Below the pieces are notes generated by a model. That model ran no database searches. It was not told where the DNA came from and was given only the letters and a program-made list of their open reading frames with translations. This document shows positions 6,385-9,018 of a stretch of DNA of 9,018 nt, piece by piece (position 1 is the stretch's first letter; every line of letters begins with the position of its first letter). The position numbers and the translations under genes are program-made. This stretch comes from RFPI01 sp964470195 (GTDB taxonomy: Bacteria > Pseudomonadota > Gammaproteobacteria > Burkholderiales > Methylophilaceae): NCBI GenBank assembly GCA_964470195.1, contig CAYYBG010000049.1:1-9018 (forward strand), read 5' to 3'.

Positions 6385-7673
6385 TGACTGATCAATCTGC
6401 TATATATTGGTTTCGTAACGACCTTAGGCTGCATGACAACCCTGCACTCATTAATGCCATTACTCAATCGCATCAACTGATTCCTGTGTATTGCCATGAT
6501 AGCCAGCAACATGAACTTAATCGTTGGGGCTTTCCATGTTGCAGTGCATTACGCCAGCAATTTATTTTTTCTTGTTTAGATGATTTAGCTGAGCAAATTA
6601 AACATAAAAAAAGTTGTTTAGTTGAGCTACTTGGCAATCCTGTTGAAGAAATTTATCAACTCTGTCAGCAATTTCAGATAAAAAAAATCTACTGTGAAGA
6701 TATTCAGGCCCCTGAGGAAACCGCTCAAGTAGAGGCTTTGCGTGATTTAGGTATACAGGTCATTAGCACTTGGCAGTCGAGTTTATTGGCACCAGAGGAT
6801 TTGCCCTTTAAAGCCCACCAAGTGGATGATGTATTCACCAAATTTAGAATTACTGTAGAAAAAAATACTGTTATCCCTAAAGCTGAAATGTCTGCACCAA
6901 ACAAGTTTCCGGCACTACCTGAAGGCTTGTTGGCGAAGCAGACAAGACCACATATAGATAAGCCAAAAAGTGAGCAGATAAATAGTAGCTTTCCTTTTCA
7001 AAGCTGGGATAGCTCAGGAGAAACACAAGCATTGCATCTGTTAAAACAATACTTTAGTGGTGAGCAAGCTAAGCGATATAAACAGACACGTAATCAATTA
7101 ACCGGTTGGCATTACTCGACAAAATTTTCCCCTTGGCTAGCGATTGGCGCACTATCACCTAGAACCATTTATCACGCCTTAAAACAATATGAAGCGGAGT
7201 TTGGTGAATCTGATGGTAGCTATTGGATATGGTTCGAACTTCTTTGGCGTGACTATTTTAGATTTTTACATATCAAATATGGTCGTCGCTTATATCTTGC
7301 GACTGGCCTCAAAGGTGGTCTATTGCCTCAGCAAAATATCAATAACTTCCAGCGCTGGCGCGAGGCTAATTGTGGCAATCGTCTAATTGACGCAGCTATG
7401 CGAGAGCTACAGCAAACTGGTTTTCTATCAAACAGGCTACGGCAAATCGTGGCTAGCTTTTTGATTTATGATTTGCGCAGCGATTGGCGTATGGGCGCAG
7501 CGTGGTTTGAAGCACAACTGCTTGATTACGATGTGTATAGCAACCAAGGTAATTGGCTATATATCGCTGGTTATGGCACAGACCCACGCGGAGGGCGAAG
7601 ATTTGATGTGAATAAACAATGTCGTGAATATGACCCGCATGGTGATTATCAAAAAAGTTGGCTTAATCCTTAA
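6384..7673 (+). CDS. Cryptochrome-DASH / deoxyribodipyrimidine photolyase family flavoprotein
   Basis: This 429-residue protein has an N-terminal photolyase alpha/beta domain starting I-Y-W-F-R-N-D-L-R-L-H-D-N at 7-19 and a C-terminal FAD domain. The DASH type is indicated by L-A-P-E-D-L-P-F at 135-142, D-V-F-T-K-F-R at 149-155, Y-K-Q-T-R-N at 232-237, S-P-W-L-A-I-G-A-L-S-P-R at 249-260, W-F-E-L-L-W-R-D-Y-F at 283-292, and a C-terminus with G-N-W-L-Y-I-A-G-Y-G-T-D-P-R-G-G-R at 389-405 and E-Y-D-P-H-G at 415-420. DASH proteins use blue light to repair cyclobutane pyrimidine dimers, mainly in single-stranded or looped DNA, and some act as light sensors. At 350-360 it has N-R-L-R-Q where DASH proteins usually show N-R-G-R-Q; Leu is the class I CPD photolyase form. 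ATG 6384 overlaps the sodC stop (TAATG), a typical coupled start; an in-frame TTG at 6360 inside sodC is less likely. Confidence 0.9.
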   Translation: MTDQSAIYWFRNDLRLHDNPALINAITQSHQLIPVYCHDSQQHELNRWGFPCCSALRQQFIFSCLDDLAEQIKHKKSCLVELLGNPVEEIYQLCQQFQIKKIYCEDIQAPEETAQVEALRDLGIQVISTWQSSLLAPEDLPFKAHQVDDVFTKFRITVEKNTVIPKAEMSAPNKFPALPEGLLAKQTRPHIDKPKSEQINSSFPFQSWDSSGETQALHLLKQYFSGEQAKRYKQTRNQLTGWHYSTKFSPWLAIGALSPRTIYHALKQYEAEFGESDGSYWIWFELLWRDYFRFLHIKYGRRLYLATGLKGGLLPQQNINNFQRWREANCGNRLIDAAMRELQQTGFLSNRLRQIVASFLIYDLRSDWRMGAAWFEAQLLDYDVYSNQGNWLYIAGYGTDPRGGRRFDVNKQCREYDPHGDYQKSWLNP

Positions 7674-7711
7674 AAAGATAATCATGTTAATGATTTAAAT
7701 GAACTTTTTAA
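7670..7711 (+). terminator. Possible weak terminator after the photolyase gene
   Basis: Two nested inverted repeats start at the photolyase stop: an outer TTAAAAAG (7670-7677) with CTTTTTAA (7704-7711), and an inner AATCAT (7680-7685) with ATGATT (7690-7695) around a GTTA loop. The A-tract, stem, T-tract layout is that of a bidirectional terminator. The inner stem has only one G-C pair and the T-run starts 9 bases after it, so efficiency would be low. Confidence 0.35.
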
Positions 7712-7763
7712 ACGCAATCAACACTAACACTAGCAATTTTTACCCAAATTAATTTTGTTTCTT

Positions 7764-7794
7764 GCAACACAGGCTTTATCCAAGCCTTGTTTGC
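7764..7794 (+). other. 12-bp bulged hairpin in the leader of the small exported protein gene
   Basis: The arms GCAACA-c-AGGCTT (7764-7776) and AAGCCT-TGTT-t-GC (7782-7794) pair over 12 bp around a TATCC loop, with a single-base bulge on each side (C7770 and T7792). It ends 16 bp before the AGGAG ribosome site of the next gene. No T-run follows on the + strand, and on the - strand the bases after it are A-rich, so it is not an intrinsic terminator. It may be a structured 5' leader, or an operator if the promoter lies beside it. It is the strongest hairpin I found in the window. Confidence 0.55.
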
Positions 7795-7810
7795 AGCAGC
7801 CAAAAGCTTG

Positions 7811-7815
7811 AGGAG
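7811..7815 (+). promoter_or_regulatory. Ribosome-binding site for the small exported protein gene
   Basis: AGGAG, 6 bp before ATG 7822. It fixes the start there rather than at an in-frame TTG at 7762, which would add 20 residues before the signal peptide and put the start codon at the edge of the hairpin. Confidence 0.8.
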
Positions 7816-7821
7816 ATTACC

Positions 7822-8220
7822 ATGTTGAAACGTTTATCGGCGTTAGGCGCCGCATTCCCTTTTCTGTTTGCTAGTACAGCCAATGCCTTTACTCAGACAG
7901 ATCACCAAACCTTGATGTTACAAAAGCAATACTTAAATCAAATCAATCAATGTGCAGCACCCGCATCATTTTCTAGATTGGTAAATAGCGCGCTGCGTTC
8001 AGCAAATCCTGAACAAAAAGCGCAACTCGCTATGACCATTGAAGAAATGATTTTGCAAAATCCAGCATGCTTCATCGAAGCGTCAATTAAAATTGGCAAA
8101 TCAAAATGTGAAATGATTGAAGCGATGTATATTCAAGAGCCCCATTTCTACCCCAGAGAAAATCTTAAACAATCGCTAGCCAGTACCAAACTGTATGCGC
8201 AATCTTGTTTTGCTAGCTAA
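7822..8220 (+). CDS. Small exported four-cysteine protein of unknown function
   Basis: I do not recognise the family of this 132-residue protein. A clear signal peptide is present: K3 and R4, a hydrophobic stretch from L5 to about A18, and cleavage at A-N-A|F (after residue 22). The mature part of about 110 residues has four cysteines (C44, C83, C96, C129), enough for two disulfides in the periplasm. It looks mostly helical: Q/L-rich D-H-Q-T-L-M-L-Q-K-Q at 27-36, a helix around 62-79 containing E-Q-K-A-Q-L-A-M-T-I-E-E-M, and another at 113-128. No catalytic motif, lipobox or membrane anchor is seen. It is separated from the photolyase by 148 bp with possible terminator and leader hairpins, so it probably has its own promoter. 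The next gene follows 20 bp after its stop. Confidence 0.75.
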   Translation: MLKRLSALGAAFPFLFASTANAFTQTDHQTLMLQKQYLNQINQCAAPASFSRLVNSALRSANPEQKAQLAMTIEEMILQNPACFIEASIKIGKSKCEMIEAMYIQEPHFYPRENLKQSLASTKLYAQSCFAS

Positions 8221-8240
8221 ACTACAAACGGAATAAATCT

Positions 8241-8858
8241 TTGCCAAGAATTGTTGCTGGAGTCGATGTCGGAGGTGAGCGTAAAGGCTTTCATGTGGTG
8301 ATTAGTCATGATGGCCAGTATTTCGCTCACTTCCAAGAGCGCTCACCAGCCCTTGTTGCAACAAAGATTTTAAGTTTTCAGCCACAAGCAATTGCCATAG
8401 ACTCACCCTGCAAATTTGCCCACGCAGGTAAAGCAAGAAAGTCAGAACTTGACCTGATTGCATACGGCATTCGATGTTTCACCACACCGACCATAGAGCA
8501 AGCCAAACAAAGTAAATTCTATGATTGGGTATTCAACGGAATGCGCCTTTATGAGGCTATTGGCTATCCTTTGTTTGCGCTCAACAGTGCTCAAAAGAAT
8601 ATATGTTTTGAAACCTTCCCCAATGCCATAGAGAAGATGCTGATGGGCACAGAACAACGCCAGCAGTTGGCTAATAAAAAACAATTAAGAACATTGAGCC
8701 TACAAAAATTAGGCTATCAAACCAAGCAGTTAAATAATATAGACTTTATTGATGCTGCATTATGTTCTATATCTGCTGATCATTTTGTTATTCAGCAATA
8801 TCTCGCTTTTGGTGATAATCAAGATGGTTTTATTATCATTCCCAACTTTAATAAATAA
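8241..8858 (+). CDS. DUF429 domain protein (predicted RNase H-fold nuclease)
   Basis: This 205-residue protein matches DUF429, a family predicted to have an RNase H-like fold and described as a predicted nuclease, with no reaction known to me. Visible family marks are G-V-D-V-G-G-E-R-K-G-F-H at 7-18 (first acidic residue D9), A-I-D-S-P-C at 52-57 (second acidic residue D54), a basic A-G-K-A-R-K-S-E segment at 62-69, F-E-T-F-P-N-A at 123-129 and a late acidic I-D-F-I-D-A-A-L at 167-174. The acidic residues are spaced as expected for a metal site in this fold. The start appears to be TTG 8241: it directly precedes the conserved core, an in-frame stop lies at 8214-8216, no ATG or GTG occurs between, and GGAAT at 8230-8234 is a modest ribosome site. 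It is probably co-transcribed with the exported protein gene, although the two products act in different compartments. No link to the upstream lipid genes is evident. Confidence 0.83.
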   Translation: MPRIVAGVDVGGERKGFHVVISHDGQYFAHFQERSPALVATKILSFQPQAIAIDSPCKFAHAGKARKSELDLIAYGIRCFTTPTIEQAKQSKFYDWVFNGMRLYEAIGYPLFALNSAQKNICFETFPNAIEKMLMGTEQRQQLANKKQLRTLSLQKLGYQTKQLNNIDFIDAALCSISADHFVIQQYLAFGDNQDGFIIIPNFNK

Positions 8859-8915
8859 GCTTTATTAGAACTTATTATTAATTTGACAATAGATTATTGG
8901 GTTTTAATTGTGATC

Positions 8916-8933
8916 GCTTAAATAAGCTTTTTT
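8916..8933 (+). terminator. Candidate intrinsic terminator after the DUF429 gene
   Basis: GCTTA (8916-8920) and TAAGC (8923-8927) form a short stem, realistically 4 bp with an AAAT loop, followed directly by six T residues at 8928-8933. Position fits the end of the + strand unit, facing the convergent tRNA gene. The stem is short and only half G-C, so confidence is modest. Confidence 0.45.
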
Positions 8934-8970
8934 GCTTGAAAAGTTGTGACGCAGTTTGAATTTAGATGAT

Positions 8971-9018
8971 TGGGGTGGCTGATGGGACTCGAACCCACGA
9001 CAACAGGAATCACAATCC
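8971..9018 (-). tRNA. tRNA-His (GTG), 3' part, cut by the right edge
   Basis: Read on the - strand, the last 48 bases give the 3' two-thirds of a tRNA. The anticodon arm reads GGATT-GTG-ATTCC with the GTG anticodon at 9013-9011 (its 5' stem is partly outside the window), followed by a variable loop, a T arm with GGGTTCGAGTCCC, the acceptor strand CAGCCACC and an encoded CCA at 8973-8971. It is nearly identical to E. coli tRNA-His over the same part, including the discriminator C typical of tRNA-His. The D arm and 5' end lie beyond base 9018. It converges on the DUF429 gene. Confidence 0.95.

Noticed and set aside
7721..7732. Tandem ACACTA-ACACTA in the gap after the photolyase gene, as an operator or microsatellite
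   Set aside because: Only two 6-bp copies, easily chance, with no matching element elsewhere in the window.
8853..8930. An 11-bp direct repeat AAATAAGCTTT (8853-8863 and 8920-8930) as an attachment site or target duplication
   Set aside because: The copies are AT-rich, 67 bp apart, with nothing mobile between them, and one lies within the DUF429 stop and the other within the terminator-like stem.

Overview
The window is a compact block of bacterial chromosome in which every protein gene reads on the + strand. A tRNA-His on the - strand is cut by the right edge. The visibly AT-rich DNA, the encoded CCA end on the tRNA and the tRNA-His sequence (3' acceptor side ...CAGCCACC plus CCA) fit a beta- or gammaproteobacterium. 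I lean to an AT-rich betaproteobacterium but cannot prove it. Periplasmic SodC and a lipoprotein-type lipocalin support a Gram-negative cell.

Left and centre (1-5815) form a tightly packed membrane-lipid gene run. It contains the 3' end of a DUF2878 membrane protein, a DUF1295 (ICMT/steroid-reductase-like) membrane protein, a Blc-type lipocalin lipoprotein, a three-histidine-box acyl desaturase, a flavin amine-oxidase-like FAD oxidoreductase, a DUF1365 protein and a Cfa-family SAM-dependent methyltransferase. Gaps are 9-39 bp, and two junctions overlap (ATGA at 2547-2550; 11 bp at 3784-3794). The methyltransferase keeps the SAM site and two of the four residues that bind bicarbonate in E. coli cyclopropane synthase. 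The Cys and His positions are Ser and Gln, which suggests chain methylation rather than cyclopropane formation. DUF1365, FAD oxidoreductase and Cfa-like methyltransferase together resemble the stress-induced loci linked in alphaproteobacteria to methylated and furan fatty acids (UfaM/UfaD/UfaO). Applying that pathway here is inference.

Next (5875-7673) is a coupled pair: an exported Cu/Zn superoxide dismutase with all metal ligands intact, and a cryptochrome-DASH/photolyase-family flavoprotein whose ATG shares a base with the sodC stop. Together with the lipid genes this reads as a light/singlet-oxygen/oxidative-stress module: remodel unsaturated chains, remove periplasmic superoxide, repair or sense light damage. 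No regulator lies in the window, so the controlling gene (for example an RpoE/ChrR-type or LitR-type regulator) would have to be outside.

The right end (7674-9018) looks like a separate unit. A 148-bp gap holds two hairpin-forming sequences. It is followed by an unrecognised small exported four-cysteine protein, a DUF429 predicted RNase H-fold protein with a TTG start, a weak intrinsic terminator, and the 3' part of tRNA-His(GTG). No insertion sequence, CRISPR array, phage gene or origin was seen, and there is no gene-free stretch above 300 bases.
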